DNA of 64,000 nt, from assembly GCA_963789165.1 (NCBI GenBank), contig CAWBJP010000007.1:310001-374000 (forward strand), written 5' to 3'. The DNA is from CAWBJP01 sp963789165. Lineage in GTDB: Bacteria; Actinomycetota; Acidimicrobiia; IMCC26256; BP-133. The notes beneath the pieces were generated by a model. The model did not search any database and had not been told where the DNA came from. It saw nothing but the letters and a program-made list of their open reading frames with translations. Within the stretch, counting starts at the first letter, position 1; each line of letters begins with the position of its first letter. Position numbers and translations under genes: made by a program. Shown in pieces: positions 19,705 to 29,728 of this stretch.

Positions 19705-20282
19705 CGCTCAGCCCGCTTACCCTCGAAATTGAGGTAGTAGCGCGACGGTGTCGGCCCCCGCTGCCCCTGATACTTCGACCCCGTCGCATCGCTCCCGTAG
19801 GGATGCTCCGCCGCCGACGTCATCTGGATGAAGGAGATCTGGCCGATCTTCATCCCCGGATAGATCGCAATTGGCAGGTTGGCCACGTTCGAAAGTTCGA
19901 GAGTCAAATGCCCGTTCCAACCTGCATCCACAAATCCCGCGGTGCTGTGAATGAGCAGGCCCAACCGGCCCAGCGAGCTTTTGCCTTCGAGCCGGGCGAC
20001 CAGGTCGTCGGGCAGGGCCACCCGCTCCAGGGTCGAGCCGAGAACGAACTCGCCGGGATGGAGAATGAAGGCCTTGTCGTCGGCCACCTCGACCAGTTCG
20101 GTGAGGTCCTCCTGGGGCAGTTTGGGGTCGATGAAGGGCGTCGTGTCGTTGCGGAACACCCGGAAGTAGCGGTCCACCCGCAGGTCCACCGACGAGGGCT
20201 GGATGTAGCTCTCCTCCAGAGGATCGATCACGATCCGGCCCTGGGCGAGCTCTTTGCGGATGGAGGCGTCCGAGAGAATCAC
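19701..20282 (-). CDS. dcd: dCTP deaminase (probably dUMP-forming)
   Basis: 193 residues from GTG 20282. Motifs: MILSDASIRKEL, PSSVDLRVDRYFRVFRN, the trimer-interface strand FVLGSTLERVALPDDL, EGKSSLGRLGLLIHSTAGFVDAG with the catalytic Glu, and a C-terminal KYQGQRGPTPSR. Actinobacterial Dcd of this length can be bifunctional, giving dUMP from dCTP directly; which form this is cannot be read here. It converges on etfD, both stops lying in one CTAG. Confidence 0.95.
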   Translation of the reverse strand: MILSDASIRKELAQGRIVIDPLEESYIQPSSVDLRVDRYFRVFRNDTTPFIDPKLPQEDLTELVEVADDKAFILHPGEFVLGSTLERVALPDDLVARLEGKSSLGRLGLLIHSTAGFVDAGWNGHLTLELSNVANLPIAIYPGMKIGQISFIQMTSAAEHPYGSDATGSKYQGQRGPTPSRYYLNFEGKRAER

Positions 20283-20347
20283 GGCTGCGAGCCTACCGTT
20301 TGGAGGTGTCGCCCCACCGGCGCGTCGGGGCTAATCTGAGGCACTTC

Positions 20348-20418
20348 GCGGGTGTAGTTCAGAGGCAGAACATCAGCTTCCCAAGCTGAGAACGCGAGTT
20401 CGATTCTCGTCACCCGCT
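20348..20418 (+). tRNA. tRNA-Gly (anticodon CCC)
   Basis: Full cloverleaf: acceptor GCGGGTG with CACCCGC, D-arm GTTC/GAAC, anticodon stem TCAGC/GCTGA with loop TTCCCAA (anticodon CCC at positions 34-36), T-arm GCGAG-TTCGATT-CTCGT, discriminator T. 71 nt; CCA is not encoded. Reads GGG codons. Confidence 0.95.
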
Positions 20419-20424
20419 CTGAGC

Positions 20425-20463
20425 GAAGGCGCTGGTCAGGTTAGGTTTCCTGGCCGGCGCTTC
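20425..20463 (+). terminator. Hairpin downstream of tRNA-Gly
   Basis: A 15-bp stem (GAAG/CTTC, one bulged G, then CGCTGGTCAGG pairing with CCTGGCCGGCG, including G-T pairs) around an 8-base loop, 6 bp after the tRNA. The tail is only weakly T-rich. Placed correctly for tRNA termination. Confidence 0.7.
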
Positions 20464-20556
20464 TGCTTCACCGGGGCGCCCATCGCGCGATCATCGCGCC
20501 AGAGATTTCGGACGGACACGGACTCTGGAAGGCTGGACCGCTACCGGAGGAATCAT

Positions 20557-23500
20557 GTGCGGAGTGACAGGAGCAGGGTCAGTAGCGAATCGCCGGCGCG
20601 GCTCGAGGTCCGACTGCTCGGTGCCGTCGAAGTCATCTTGGACGGCCGCCGTCTTCGGCGCCTTCGACTCTCTTCGCTTGCAGCGGTTTCTGGCGTTGCC
20701 TTGCGTTGCGGAGAGACCTGCAGCACCGCTCACGGCTCGCGTTCGAGCTCTGGCCCGACTCCGACGAAGGTCAGGCGCGGACCAACCTCAGAAAGCTGCT
20801 GCACGACTTCCGCCACTCCCTTCCCGACATCGGCGAGTTCGTCCAGATCGACAACGAGATCGTGCGGTGGATCTCGACGGGGCCGAGCGAGGTCGACGTG
20901 CTGAGGTTCCGCGATGCCATGGCTGCTGGCGATCTCGAACTCGCCGCGCGCCTGTATTCGGGCGATCTCCTTCCCGCTTGCTACGACGACTGGGTCATGG
21001 ACGAGCGAGCGAAGCTTCGAGCCGAGGCGTACGGGGTCCTCGTGCGGCTGACAGACGAGGCTGCCGGGCGCGACGACCACGAAGCGACGATCAGGCATGC
21101 CCAAGGCATCATCGACCTGGAGCCGACCGACGAAGCGGCCGTTCGAATCCAGATGGAAGCACATCTCGCGCTCGGCGACAGAGGCGCGGCGCTGCGCTCC
21201 TACCACCGGTACGCGGAGGTGCTCCAGCGCGACCTCGCGGTGGAACCGGGGGAGGCCATCAGGGCGATGTACCGACGAGCTCCGGGCCACCACACCCAAC
21301 CGCCAGGCGGTACAGGGCGAGGACGTGGCACCCGTCGCCGAAGTGGCCGTTCGTGGGCCGCGACCTCGAACTGGACCAGCTCAACCAGGCATGGAACACG
21401 GCGCGGGAGGGGAGGGCACATCTCGTGTTGGTGTCCGGCGAACCGGGGATCGGGAAGTCCCGCCTCGCCCTGGAGCTGGGTCGGCGCGTTCGAGCCGAGG
21501 GACACGTGGTGGCTTCGGCTCGGGCGTACGAGGCGGCGGGCAGACTGCCGTGGGGCCCCGTCGTCGACCTCCTCCGATCGGATGCTCTCCGGAGCCACAT
21601 CGACACGCTGGGCACGGTCTGGAGGGCCGAGCTCGCTCGTCTCCTCCCCGAGCTCCTCGAGGCTTCCCCGCCACCCGCACCGAGCCGGTCGGGCGACCTG
21701 GCTCAGCGCCATCGGTTGTTCGATGCGGTGAGCCGGGCCATCGTCGGCGACCGCCCGCGTCTGCTGATCATCGACGATCTGCAGTGGTGCGACGCCGAGA
21801 CCATCGAATTGATCGGCTTCGTCGTCCGTTCCGGACAGACGGCACCGGTCCTCATCGTGGGTACCGTCCGCTCGGAGGAGATCCCAGAGCATCATCCCCT
21901 CGTCGGACTCGTCGACGCGTTGGGCCACGACCAGGCCGTGACCACCGTGCCACTCGACCGGCTCGACGAAGCCACGACGGCGACGCTCGCTGCTCGGCTC
22001 CGCAATGCGGAGGAGATCGATCCGGAACTGGCGGCACGACTCTGGGCCGAGACCGAGGGCAACCCCCTCTTCGTCATCGAAGTGCTTCGAGCCGGGGTCT
22101 CCCCCGAGGGAAGGCAGGCGGCGCTCACTCCCACGATGCGGGCGGTGCTGGGCGCCCGACTGGGCCAACTCCCTGACGGCGCTCGGCGGCTCGCCGAGGT
22201 GGCGGCGGTCATCGGTCGGTCCTTCTCGGTCGGTCTGCTGGTCTCGGCCACCGGGATCGGTGAGCCAGAGCTCGTCGACGATCTCGACGAGCTCTGGCGT
22301 CGACGGATCATCCGCGATCAAGGGCTCACGTACGACTTCAGCCACGACAAGCTTCGGGCGGTTGCCCTGGAGATGCTCAGTCCGGCTCGTCGACGTCAAC
22401 TCCACCGGGCCGTCGCCGAGGCGATCGCGGTCGAGTTCGGCCACGACCTTGACGCGGCCAGCCCACAGCTGGCCGCCCACTACGACCAGGCCGGCATGGT
22501 CCAACCGGCCATCGATGCCTACCGCGTGGCCGGAGCCCGAGCGGTGGCGGTGTCGGCCCTCGACGAAGCGGTCACCATGTTCCGGCGGGCACTCTCACTG
22601 CTGGCGGAGTTGCCACCGTCACCCGGTCGTGATGCGCTCGAACTCGACATCCGGATCGCCCTCGGCTCACCCCTGGTGGCCCTCGAAGGCTACGGCTCCC
22701 ACGGAGCGCACCAACTCTACGAGCGAGCCCTTTCGCTCTGCCGCACAGCTCCACCGAGCCGTGGACCCCCCGATTCTCCGCGGTCTCGGCCTCGCCCGGC
22801 TGCAGGGCTGCCGCTTCGACGAGTCCAGCGAGCTCGGCCAGGCGCTCGTCGACCATGAGAGTCATGATCCGATCGCTCGGACCGAGGGACGGTATCTCCT
22901 CGGCGTGAGCGCCTTCTGGCGGGGTGATCTGGCGAGGGCCCGTCAGTACCTCGAAGGCGCCATCGAGGCTTATGACGTGTCCCATCGCCACGAGCATCTG
23001 GCGTTGTACGCCCAGGACCCGAAGGCGGTCTGTCTCGTACGCCTGGCCTGGGTCGACCTGTGGGCGGGAGACGCCGGCCGGGCCGATGAGAGGGCCCGAT
23101 CTGCTCTCGAGCTGGCCGTCGATCTCGATCATTTCATGACGCGGTGGTACGTCCTCACCTACGCGGCGATCATCGCGGCCGAATCCGAGGATCTCGTCCG
23201 CCTCGCCGAGCTGCTCGGGGATGCTGAGCTCCTGGGGAAGCGTCTTCCGATGCCCTACCTCATGATCGTCGGAGACGCCCTGCGGGGCTGGCTGGACGTC
23301 TGCGAGGGGTCACCCGGGGGCATCGAGCGGATCGTGCGATCGGTGGCGCGCTCGCGCACCGAGGGGGAGAGCCTCCACCTGACCTACACGCTCCTGCTTC
23401 TCGCTCGAGCTCGTGGCATGGCCGGCGAACTCCACGAAGGACGAGCCGCGACCCGCGAGGGGCTCGCGTTGTCACACCGCCGCAACCAGCGCTATCTCGA

Positions 23501-23762
23501 GGCCGAGCTGTGGCGAGTCGACGGTGAGCTGGCGTATCGCAGCGGAGCATCCGAAGCCGCCGCGTCGCTGCGGAGAGCTGTCGAGGTCGCCGACGCGCAA
23601 GGCGCGAGCTGGTTGGAGCTTCGGGCTCTCCACTCCTTGGCCAGTCGATACCCCGATCAGGCGCTGCGGGAGCAGCTCGGGGACCTCGTCGAGACCATCC
23701 CTTCGGGCCACGATCTCCCTGCGTTCCGGGCGGCAACCGGTCTTCTGAACGACTCCGGCTGA
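20557..23762 (+). pseudogene. SARP-type transcriptional regulator with AAA and TPR domains (three frameshifts)
   Basis: GTG 20557 follows GGAGG. Domains in order: an OmpR-like DNA-binding start (LEVRLLGAVEVILDGRR), a BTAD domain (WPDSDEGQARTNLRKLLHDF; SGDLLPACYDDWVMDER; AALRSYHRYAEVLQRDL), an AAA ATPase (GEPGIGKSRLALELG; RPRLLIIDDLQWCD), then TPR-like repeats. The frame changes near 20700, 21290 and 22745; otherwise about 1065 residues. SARP/AFSR-like proteins activate adjacent biosynthetic genes, here probably the two flavoenzymes downstream. It is broken as read, but each segment is well preserved. Confidence 0.8.
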
Positions 23763-23825
23763 GAGGGAACGCTTCGGGAACGCCGGCGCGTGCATCCTCG
23801 GCTCAATCGAGCAGAGGAGCACGCC

Positions 23826-25208
23826 ATGAGCGACACGATCAAGGCATTGACCGAGACGGTGCGGGGTCGCGTCATCGTCGCCTCGGATCCCGACTACGAC
23901 GACGCCCGCGCCGTCTACAACGCCATGCACGACCGCAGGCCCCACGCCGTCGTCCGGTGCACGGACTCGGCCGACGTGATGGCCGTGATCGCCGCTGCCC
24001 GCGACAGCGGCGTCGACCTGGCCATTCGGGGCGGGGGCCACAGCGTTCCCGGGTTCGGGACGGTGGACGACGGGCTGGTCATCGACGTGTCGCCCATGAA
24101 GGGCGTGCGGGTCGACCCGGCCAAGAAGGTGGCCCGGGTCGGGGGCGGCGCGACCTTGGGGGATGTCGACCACGCGACCTACCCGTTCGGCCTGGCCGCG
24201 CCCGGCGGGGTCGTCTCCACGACCGGGGTGGCCGGCCTCACGCTGGGGGGCGGCATCGGCTACCTCACCCGCAGCGTGGGGCTCTCCATCGACAACCTGC
24301 TCTCGGCCGATGTCGTGCTCGCCGACGGCCGGCAGGTCACGGCCAGCGACTACCAGAACGAGGATCTGTTCTGGGCACTGCGCGGCGGCGGCGGCAATTT
24401 CGGTGTCGTCACCAGCTTCGAGTTCCAGCTCCACGAGGTCGGTGACGTCGTGGGCGGCCCGCTGTTCTACGACTTCGACGATGCTGTGGCGGTCCTGGAG
24501 TGCTACCGCTCCTACATCAAGGAGGCGCCCGAGCAGCTGGGATGCTTCTTCGGCTGGCAGATCGCGCCTCCGCTGCCGTTCATCCCCGAGAACCGGGTCG
24601 GGGATCTGTTCTGCGTGCTGGTCACGTGCTGGAACGGTCCCCATGAGCAGGCCGAGCGGGTGCTCCGACCACTCCGCGACGCCGCCGAGGTGCAGGCGGA
24701 GCTGGTCGAGGTGATGCCGTTCCCGGCCCTGCAGAGCGCCTTCGACGATCTCGTCCCGAAGGGCTTGCAGAACTACTGGAAAGCGGACTTCGCCACCGAG
24801 CTCACCGACGAGGCGATCGCGGCTCACGTGGAACACGGCAAGCGGACGCCGAACGTGACCTCGTCCATGCATCTCCACCCGATCAACGGCGCGGCGCAGC
24901 GTGTCGGTGCCGACGAGACCGCCTTCGGACACCGGGACAAGACCTTTGCGCCGGTGATCGTCGGGATCTGGCCGGACCCGGCCGACAACGAGGCCAACAC
25001 CAAGTGGGTGCGGGACTACTACGCAGCCATCCACCCCCACTCGGGCAGCGAAGGGGGCTACATCAACTTCATGTCCGGCGACGACGACCACCGTGCCGCC
25101 GACAACTACGGCGCCAACTACGAGCGGCTCTCCGCCGTGAAGGCGGTCTATGACCCGGACAACCTCTTCCACGTCAACCAGAACATCGCTCCGGCGAACG
25201 GGAGGTGA
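23826..25208 (+). CDS. FAD-linked oxidase, berberine-bridge-enzyme type
   Basis: 460 residues, starting MSDTIKALTETV after GAGG. The PP-loop FAD domain has IRGGGHSVPGFGTVDDGLVIDV, where the His is the usual covalent FAD attachment site, and later GGGIGYLTRSVGLSIDNLLSADVV and LRGGGGNFGVVTSF. The C-terminal BBE motif is YGANYERLSAVKAVYDPDNLF. These enzymes oxidise sugars, alkaloids or polyketides in secondary metabolism; the substrate is unknown. No signal peptide. A second FAD-Cys link (CxxxxH) is not evident. Cotranscribed with the next gene. Confidence 0.88.
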   Translation: MSDTIKALTETVRGRVIVASDPDYDDARAVYNAMHDRRPHAVVRCTDSADVMAVIAAARDSGVDLAIRGGGHSVPGFGTVDDGLVIDVSPMKGVRVDPAKKVARVGGGATLGDVDHATYPFGLAAPGGVVSTTGVAGLTLGGGIGYLTRSVGLSIDNLLSADVVLADGRQVTASDYQNEDLFWALRGGGGNFGVVTSFEFQLHEVGDVVGGPLFYDFDDAVAVLECYRSYIKEAPEQLGCFFGWQIAPPLPFIPENRVGDLFCVLVTCWNGPHEQAERVLRPLRDAAEVQAELVEVMPFPALQSAFDDLVPKGLQNYWKADFATELTDEAIAAHVEHGKRTPNVTSSMHLHPINGAAQRVGADETAFGHRDKTFAPVIVGIWPDPADNEANTKWVRDYYAAIHPHSGSEGGYINFMSGDDDHRAADNYGANYERLSAVKAVYDPDNLFHVNQNIAPANGR

Positions 25209-25213
25209 GCGTG

Positions 25214-26422
25214 ATGACCGGACTCCTGTCGACGCAAGGAACAAGCGCAATGCCTTGGGAACCCGACACATCGCTGCTCGACGCCGCACGCCATATCGCT
25301 CCGATGATCCGGGAGCACAGCGAGGAAGCAGAGCGGGAACGACGCCTGTCCCAGCCCGTCTTGAAGGCACTGCGCGAGACCGGCCTGCTGCGAATGACAA
25401 CTCCCCGTTCGCTCGGGGGGTTGGAGACCGACCCCGTCACCCGCGCCCTCGTCGGTGAGGAGATCGGCCGCCACGACTCTGCTGCGGCGTGGACTCTGGA
25501 GAACCCTCTGGACTGGGCCTTCTTTTGTTGCCGTCTCCCCGACGAGGGAGCCGAGGAGATCTACAGCCGCGGAGCGGACATCCTCATCGCCGCCCAGTTC
25601 GGCCGCCCCCTGAAGGCGACGTCGACCAACGGCGGATACCGCGTCTCTGGTCGAGCCCCGTTCGTCAGCAACTGCTATGACGCCGACTGGATCTCGTCGA
25701 CGGTCCTCGTGGACGATGACGAATCCGCCGGGGACGAGCCCGAGATGCGCATGGTCTACTTCCCCAGCGAGGAGTGCGAAATCATCGATACGTGGGATGT
25801 CATGGGGATGCGGGGCACGGGCAGCAACGACATCTCCGTGACCGACGTGTACGTGCCCAAGTCCAGGACCTTCCCGATGATGCCGGACTTCGAGCCCGGA
25901 TCCCACTACCGCGGCCCGTTGTATCGACTCCCGGTCGTGGGCGCGGCGGCGTCCGGTATTCCGACGCCGATGCTGGGGGTGGCGCGACGAGCTCTCGACG
26001 AGGTGACCGAACTCGCCCGGACCAAGACTCCGGTGGCATCGAGCGGCCTGCTGAAGGAACGCGCATCGGCCCAAGTCCAGCTGGGCCGAGCGGAAGCGAC
26101 CCTGCGCTCAGGGCGCTTGTTGCTTCTCGACACGTTGAGGGAAGCGTGGCAGAGATGCATCGACGGCGGGACCCACTCGCTGGAGCAGAAGGCGGACATC
26201 CTGCTCGCAATGGCCCACGCCATGAGCAGCGCCGTCCAGGCGGTGGAGCTCGCATGCAGCATCGCGGGAACGACGGCGTTTCGAGCCACCAGCCCATTGG
26301 AACGTTGCTTCCGGGACGTCCAGACCATGAGACATCATGTCTTCGCCTCTGAGCAACGTTATGGGACCTTCGGTCAAGTGTGCCTCGGGGTTCCACCGGA
26401 CTTCCCAGTCGTTGCCTTCTAG
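25214..26422 (+). CDS. Acyl-CoA dehydrogenase-fold flavoprotein, probably FMNH2-dependent hydroxylase
   Basis: About 402 residues from ATG 25214, 8 bp after GGAGG; a GTG at 25205 would overlap the previous stop by 4 bp. The fold is that of acyl-CoA dehydrogenases: helical N-terminus with RETGLLRMTTPRSLGG, middle strands YRVSGRAPFVSNCYDADW, WDVMGMRGTGSNDISV, and the C-terminal ACAD_2 helices. The ending RDVQTMRHHVFASEQRYGTFGQ with no catalytic Glu is typical of the HsaA/HpaB-like two-component monooxygenase group. A flavin reductase partner is not present here. Confidence 0.8.
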   Translation: MTGLLSTQGTSAMPWEPDTSLLDAARHIAPMIREHSEEAERERRLSQPVLKALRETGLLRMTTPRSLGGLETDPVTRALVGEEIGRHDSAAAWTLENPLDWAFFCCRLPDEGAEEIYSRGADILIAAQFGRPLKATSTNGGYRVSGRAPFVSNCYDADWISSTVLVDDDESAGDEPEMRMVYFPSEECEIIDTWDVMGMRGTGSNDISVTDVYVPKSRTFPMMPDFEPGSHYRGPLYRLPVVGAAASGIPTPMLGVARRALDEVTELARTKTPVASSGLLKERASAQVQLGRAEATLRSGRLLLLDTLREAWQRCIDGGTHSLEQKADILLAMAHAMSSAVQAVELACSIAGTTAFRATSPLERCFRDVQTMRHHVFASEQRYGTFGQVCLGVPPDFPVVAF

Positions 26423-26680
26423 CGTTTCCTTGATCTACGTAAAGAAAGTTCTCACCGACGTCGGGGTGTTGAAGCAGCCATCACTGACACTCACGGGCGA
26501 TTTGAGGCTGAGCGGCCGTGGCCGGGCATGGCGCCGAGGCCGGGCGTGGGAGTTGAGCCGAGGGATCGCGCTGGCCGGTCGGAGGCCGGGCCGAGCCCGC
26601 TGAGCAGGAGGGGGCGCGTTTTGGAAGGGCCAGCCGATCCGCCGACGGCGAGGGCGGCGTTTGGGCCACAATGACTGCCC

Positions 26681-27160
26681 ATGCCCCGCCGCATCGCTGT
26701 TCTCCTAGCCCTGGTTGTCGCCGTCGCCGGCGCCTGCGGCGACGACGAGCCGGTGAAGGCCACCAACGTGTCCGTCGACGACCTGAGCCCGGGCGTCTGC
26801 TTCAACGGATCCCCGGGGGTCCCGAAGGACGCGAAGACGGAGGAGCTCACCGCCGGCGCCGGCGTCGTGGCTACCGTGCCCTGCGGCACATCCCATGAGA
26901 AGGAGGTGTTCGGCGTCTTCGACCACCCCGCCCCGACGGACGCCCTCTTTCCCGGGGAGAAGGAGGTGGCCAAGGTGGCTCAGGACGGCTGCGCGGAACG
27001 CTTCACCGACTACACGGGCAGCTCCTACGAAAAGAGCAAGCTGAACGTGTCCGTCTTCGCCCCGGGCCCGCAGTTCTGGGACAAGGGCGACCGGCTCGTC
27101 GTCTGCTACCTCTTCAGCCACGAGCGCCTGAAGGGCTCCGAGAAGGCCGGCGGCGGCTGA
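26681..27160 (+). CDS. Septum-formation-family lipoprotein
   Basis: 159 residues. Lipoprotein signal MPRRIAVLLALVVAVAGAC with lipobox AGAC, so the mature protein would be anchored outside the membrane. The rest shows the septum-formation (Septum_form) layout: VSVDDLSPGVCFNGS, then VATVPCGTSHEKEVFGVFDHP and a third Cys in QDGCAERF and a fourth in VVCYLFS, probably two disulfides. Function in this family is poorly defined. Upstream 26423-26680 holds no gene that I can see. Confidence 0.75.
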   Translation: MPRRIAVLLALVVAVAGACGDDEPVKATNVSVDDLSPGVCFNGSPGVPKDAKTEELTAGAGVVATVPCGTSHEKEVFGVFDHPAPTDALFPGEKEVAKVAQDGCAERFTDYTGSSYEKSKLNVSVFAPGPQFWDKGDRLVVCYLFSHERLKGSEKAGGG

Positions 27161-27314
27161 AAAGGCCGGGTACGCAAACCGGGCAAACCAGCGCGCACTT
27201 GCCGCGAAACCGGCCTTTCGGACGCAACCGGGCGTCCCGTCCGGCCGATAGATACGTAGAGGTGGGTATCACCACGTCCCGCCACCACACCACCGCGTGC
27301 CAGGAGGGCCCCCC

Positions 27315-29207
27315 GTGGCCGACAAGGCCGACATTCAAAGTGAGCAGCCGGCGGCCAAAACCGCCCGGCGCCACCGGGGGAAGAACCCCCAGCCCCGTCC
27401 GCCCCTCGCTCCGGAGCCGCAGCACGAGTCGCGGCGGCGTCAGATCCTGATCATCCTCGCCGGCCTGACCGTCATCGGCATCATGGTCGCCATCCCCCTG
27501 CTCGTCCTCAACGGGCCGCCCAAGGTGCAGGGGCGGACCCTCTCCGACGTCCTGGTGGCCATCGATGCCGGCACCCTGGACGACCAGGCCGTGGTCTGGA
27601 CCGAGATCGACGACAACAGCCGGGCCGTGGTCCTGACCCTGGCCAGCGGTGAAGAGGTGGCGGCCCACTATCCCGACTACTTCGGCGGCACGCTGGTGGC
27701 CCGCCTGGAGGCTTCGGGCATCCCCTTTGAGACGCAGGCCATCGCCAAGTCCTCCATCTGGCCGACGCTGGCGCTCACCCTGCTGCCCGTGTTGCTGATC
27801 CTCGGCTTCCTGGTCTGGTTCTTGCGCCGCAGCGGCGTCGGGGGGGCCAAGGCCTTCACCAGCACCAACGCCGAGATCGGCAGCATCCCGGCCAGCCGCT
27901 TCCTCAACGTGGTGGGCTGCGACGAGGTGGTCGACGAACTCTCCGAGATCGTGAACTTCCTGCACAACCCCGCCCCCTTCCACGCCGCCGGGGCCAACAT
28001 CCCCCGCGGCTTCCTCCTCGTGGGCCCCCCGGGCACGGGCAAGACGCTCCTGGCCCGGGCCGTGGCCGGCGAGGCCGGGGTGCCGTTCTACGCCGCCTCC
28101 GGGTCCGACTTCACCGAGATGTTCGTCGGGGTGGGCGCCGCCCGGGTGCGCGACCTCTTCGCCAAGGCCAAGAAGACCGGCGGCATCGTCTTCCTCGACG
28201 AGCTGGACTCGGTCGGCCGCATCCGCTCGGGCGCCATCTCCAGCGGCGGCGGGACCGACGAGCGGGAAGGCACGCTCAACGCTCTGCTGGTGGAGATGGA
28301 CGGGTTCGGCAAGGACGCCAACGTCATCGTCATCGCCGCCACCAACCGGCCCGACGTCCTCGACCCCGCCCTGCTCCGGGCCGGTCGCTTCGACCGTCAG
28401 ATCACCGTGCCCGCCCCCGACCGCCGGGGCCGCACCTCCCTGCTGGCGCTCTACGCCGGCGAGCGCCGCCTCGACCCGGCCGTGGACCTCGTGGCCCTGG
28501 CCCGCCGTATGCCCGGGCTGACCGGAGCCGACATCGCCAACGTGGTCAACCAGGCCGCCCTCGGTGCGGCCCGGGCCGCGCGTGAGGAGCTCCAGCCTCG
28601 CGACTTCGACGAGGCGCTGGCCACGGTCATGATGGGCCGGGCCCGCCGCTCAGCCGTGGTCCCCGAGCGGGACCGGCAGGTCACCGCCTGGCACGAGGCC
28701 GGCCACGCCGTCGTAGCTCTCGCCCTGCCCGACGCCCACGACCCCGTCCAGGTGACCATCGTTCCCCGGGGCAACGCCGGGGGCGTGACCTGGATGGGCG
28801 GCGACGACCACACCTTCCTCACCCGGTCGCAGGCCTGGGCCCGCCTCGCCGTATCGCTGGCCGGTCGCGCCGGCGAGGAACTGCTCCTCGACGGCGACTT
28901 CACCCAGGGCGCCTCCGGTGACCTGTCCTCGGCTACCGCGCTGGCCACCCGCATGGTGACCGAGTGGGGTATGTCCAGCCTGGGACTGGCGGCCATGGGG
29001 GCTGAGTACTCCGAGCCCGGTGTCGTGCGCTCCGAGGTCGACCGCCTGCTGGGCGAGGCCCTCGAGACGGCCCGGAAGGTGCTGGCCGAGCAGCGGGGAC
29101 TGTTGGACTCGGTGGTGGCCGAGCTGCTCGACGAGGAGACCATCGACGGGGAGCGCCTGACCGACATCTGGGCCGGGCTCCCGGCCGTGGCCGCCATCGA
29201 GTCCTGA
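27315..29207 (+). CDS. ftsH: ATP-dependent zinc metalloprotease FtsH
   Basis: 630 residues from GTG 27315, with CAGGAGGG 7 bp upstream. Lys/Arg-rich N-terminus, membrane segment ILIILAGLTVIGIMVAIPLLVL, a short extracytoplasmic domain, second segment LALTLLPVLLILGFLVWFL, then the AAA module: Walker A GPPGTGKT, pore loop FVGVGAARVRDLF, Walker B IVFLDELDSVG (usually IDEIDAVG) and arginine fingers in LRAGRFDRQI. The protease zinc motif is HEAGH near residue 415. It degrades membrane and short-lived proteins. The relaxed Walker B region suggests a secondary FtsH paralogue. A 19-bp triplicate spans its stop codon. Confidence 0.93.
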   Translation: MADKADIQSEQPAAKTARRHRGKNPQPRPPLAPEPQHESRRRQILIILAGLTVIGIMVAIPLLVLNGPPKVQGRTLSDVLVAIDAGTLDDQAVVWTEIDDNSRAVVLTLASGEEVAAHYPDYFGGTLVARLEASGIPFETQAIAKSSIWPTLALTLLPVLLILGFLVWFLRRSGVGGAKAFTSTNAEIGSIPASRFLNVVGCDEVVDELSEIVNFLHNPAPFHAAGANIPRGFLLVGPPGTGKTLLARAVAGEAGVPFYAASGSDFTEMFVGVGAARVRDLFAKAKKTGGIVFLDELDSVGRIRSGAISSGGGTDEREGTLNALLVEMDGFGKDANVIVIAATNRPDVLDPALLRAGRFDRQITVPAPDRRGRTSLLALYAGERRLDPAVDLVALARRMPGLTGADIANVVNQAALGAARAAREELQPRDFDEALATVMMGRARRSAVVPERDRQVTAWHEAGHAVVALALPDAHDPVQVTIVPRGNAGGVTWMGGDDHTFLTRSQAWARLAVSLAGRAGEELLLDGDFTQGASGDLSSATALATRMVTEWGMSSLGLAAMGAEYSEPGVVRSEVDRLLGEALETARKVLAEQRGLLDSVVAELLDEETIDGERLTDIWAGLPAVAAIES

Positions 29208-29255
29208 TCAGCCTGGCGAGTCCTGAACAGCCTGGCGAGTCCTGATCGGCTTGGG
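29199..29255. repeat. Three tandem 19-bp copies over the ftsH stop
   Basis: Units GAGTCCTGATCAGCCTGGC, GAGTCCTGAACAGCCTGGC and a diverged GAGTCCTGATCGGCTTGGG lie end to end. The first contains the ftsH Glu-Ser-stop. Each unit repeats the stop codon in the same register except for one base of shift. Confidence 0.8.
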
Positions 29256-29394
29256 CGGTTGGGGCCGCTTGGGCGGGGTCGCACTCCTCGCCCTCTTTGC
29301 CCACTGGCAAAGGAAAGGTCCGGGGCGGACCGAACACTTATGCCTGAGTTGACCTCCCGCAAGACAACTCAAATGTGGTGCCTTCTCCTTGCTT

Positions 29395-29428
29395 GAAGGG
29401 CCATCCGGTGCCGGCCGGATGGTCCTTC
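29395..29428. terminator. Bidirectional hairpin between ftsH and the next convergent gene
   Basis: GAAGG-G-CCATCCGG pairs with CCGGATGG-T-CCTTC around TGCCGG, a 14-bp stem with one G-T pair. It lies between two convergent genes, as expected of a shared terminator. The stretch 29256-29394 has another small inverted repeat (TGAGTTG/CAACTCA, 29345-29371) and no gene. Confidence 0.6.
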
Positions 29429-29446
29429 GGCGCGCCCGGGGTCGCC

Positions 29447-29680
29447 TCAGGCGGCGCTGAGGGAGGCGATCCCCCACACCATCACCACGAGGCCGACGAC
29501 CAGGAAGGCCATCGTCCGCCCGACGGGCGGCCGCTGCGGCGGATCCTTCCCCTCCTCCTGCGCCTTCCGGATCATGTCCGCCGGGGGTTGGCGCCGGACG
29601 AGCGCCAGGAGGTTGCCGAGGAACAGGGCGGCACCCAACGCCACCAGCAGCTGTCGCAGCACCTCGTCGTAGAAGCTCAC
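29447..29680 (-). CDS. Small two-helix membrane protein
   Basis: 77 residues. Two hydrophobic segments (LLVALGAALFLGNLLALV and TMAFLVVGLVVMVWGIASL) flank a charged loop with QPPADMIRKAQEEGKDPPQRP. Starts at GTG 29680. No family recognised. The adjacent minus-strand membrane-anchored gene is separate, with 48 bp between them. Confidence 0.6.
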   Translation of the reverse strand: MSFYDEVLRQLLVALGAALFLGNLLALVRRQPPADMIRKAQEEGKDPPQRPPVGRTMAFLVVGLVVMVWGIASLSAA

Positions 29681-29728
29681 ACCCAGGATGCTACCGGTGG
29701 TCCCCGGCGGCTTCGTTGGGGCGGGGCG

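Noticed and set aside
17646..20339. 897-codon open frame overlapping etfD and dcd
   Set aside because: It is an out-of-frame reading of etfD, rich in Arg/Gly/His/Pro with no domain; such frames are common in very GC-rich DNA.
20419..26680. Integrated element with att sites at tRNA-Gly
   Set aside because: No copy of the tRNA 3' end was seen downstream and there is no integrase.
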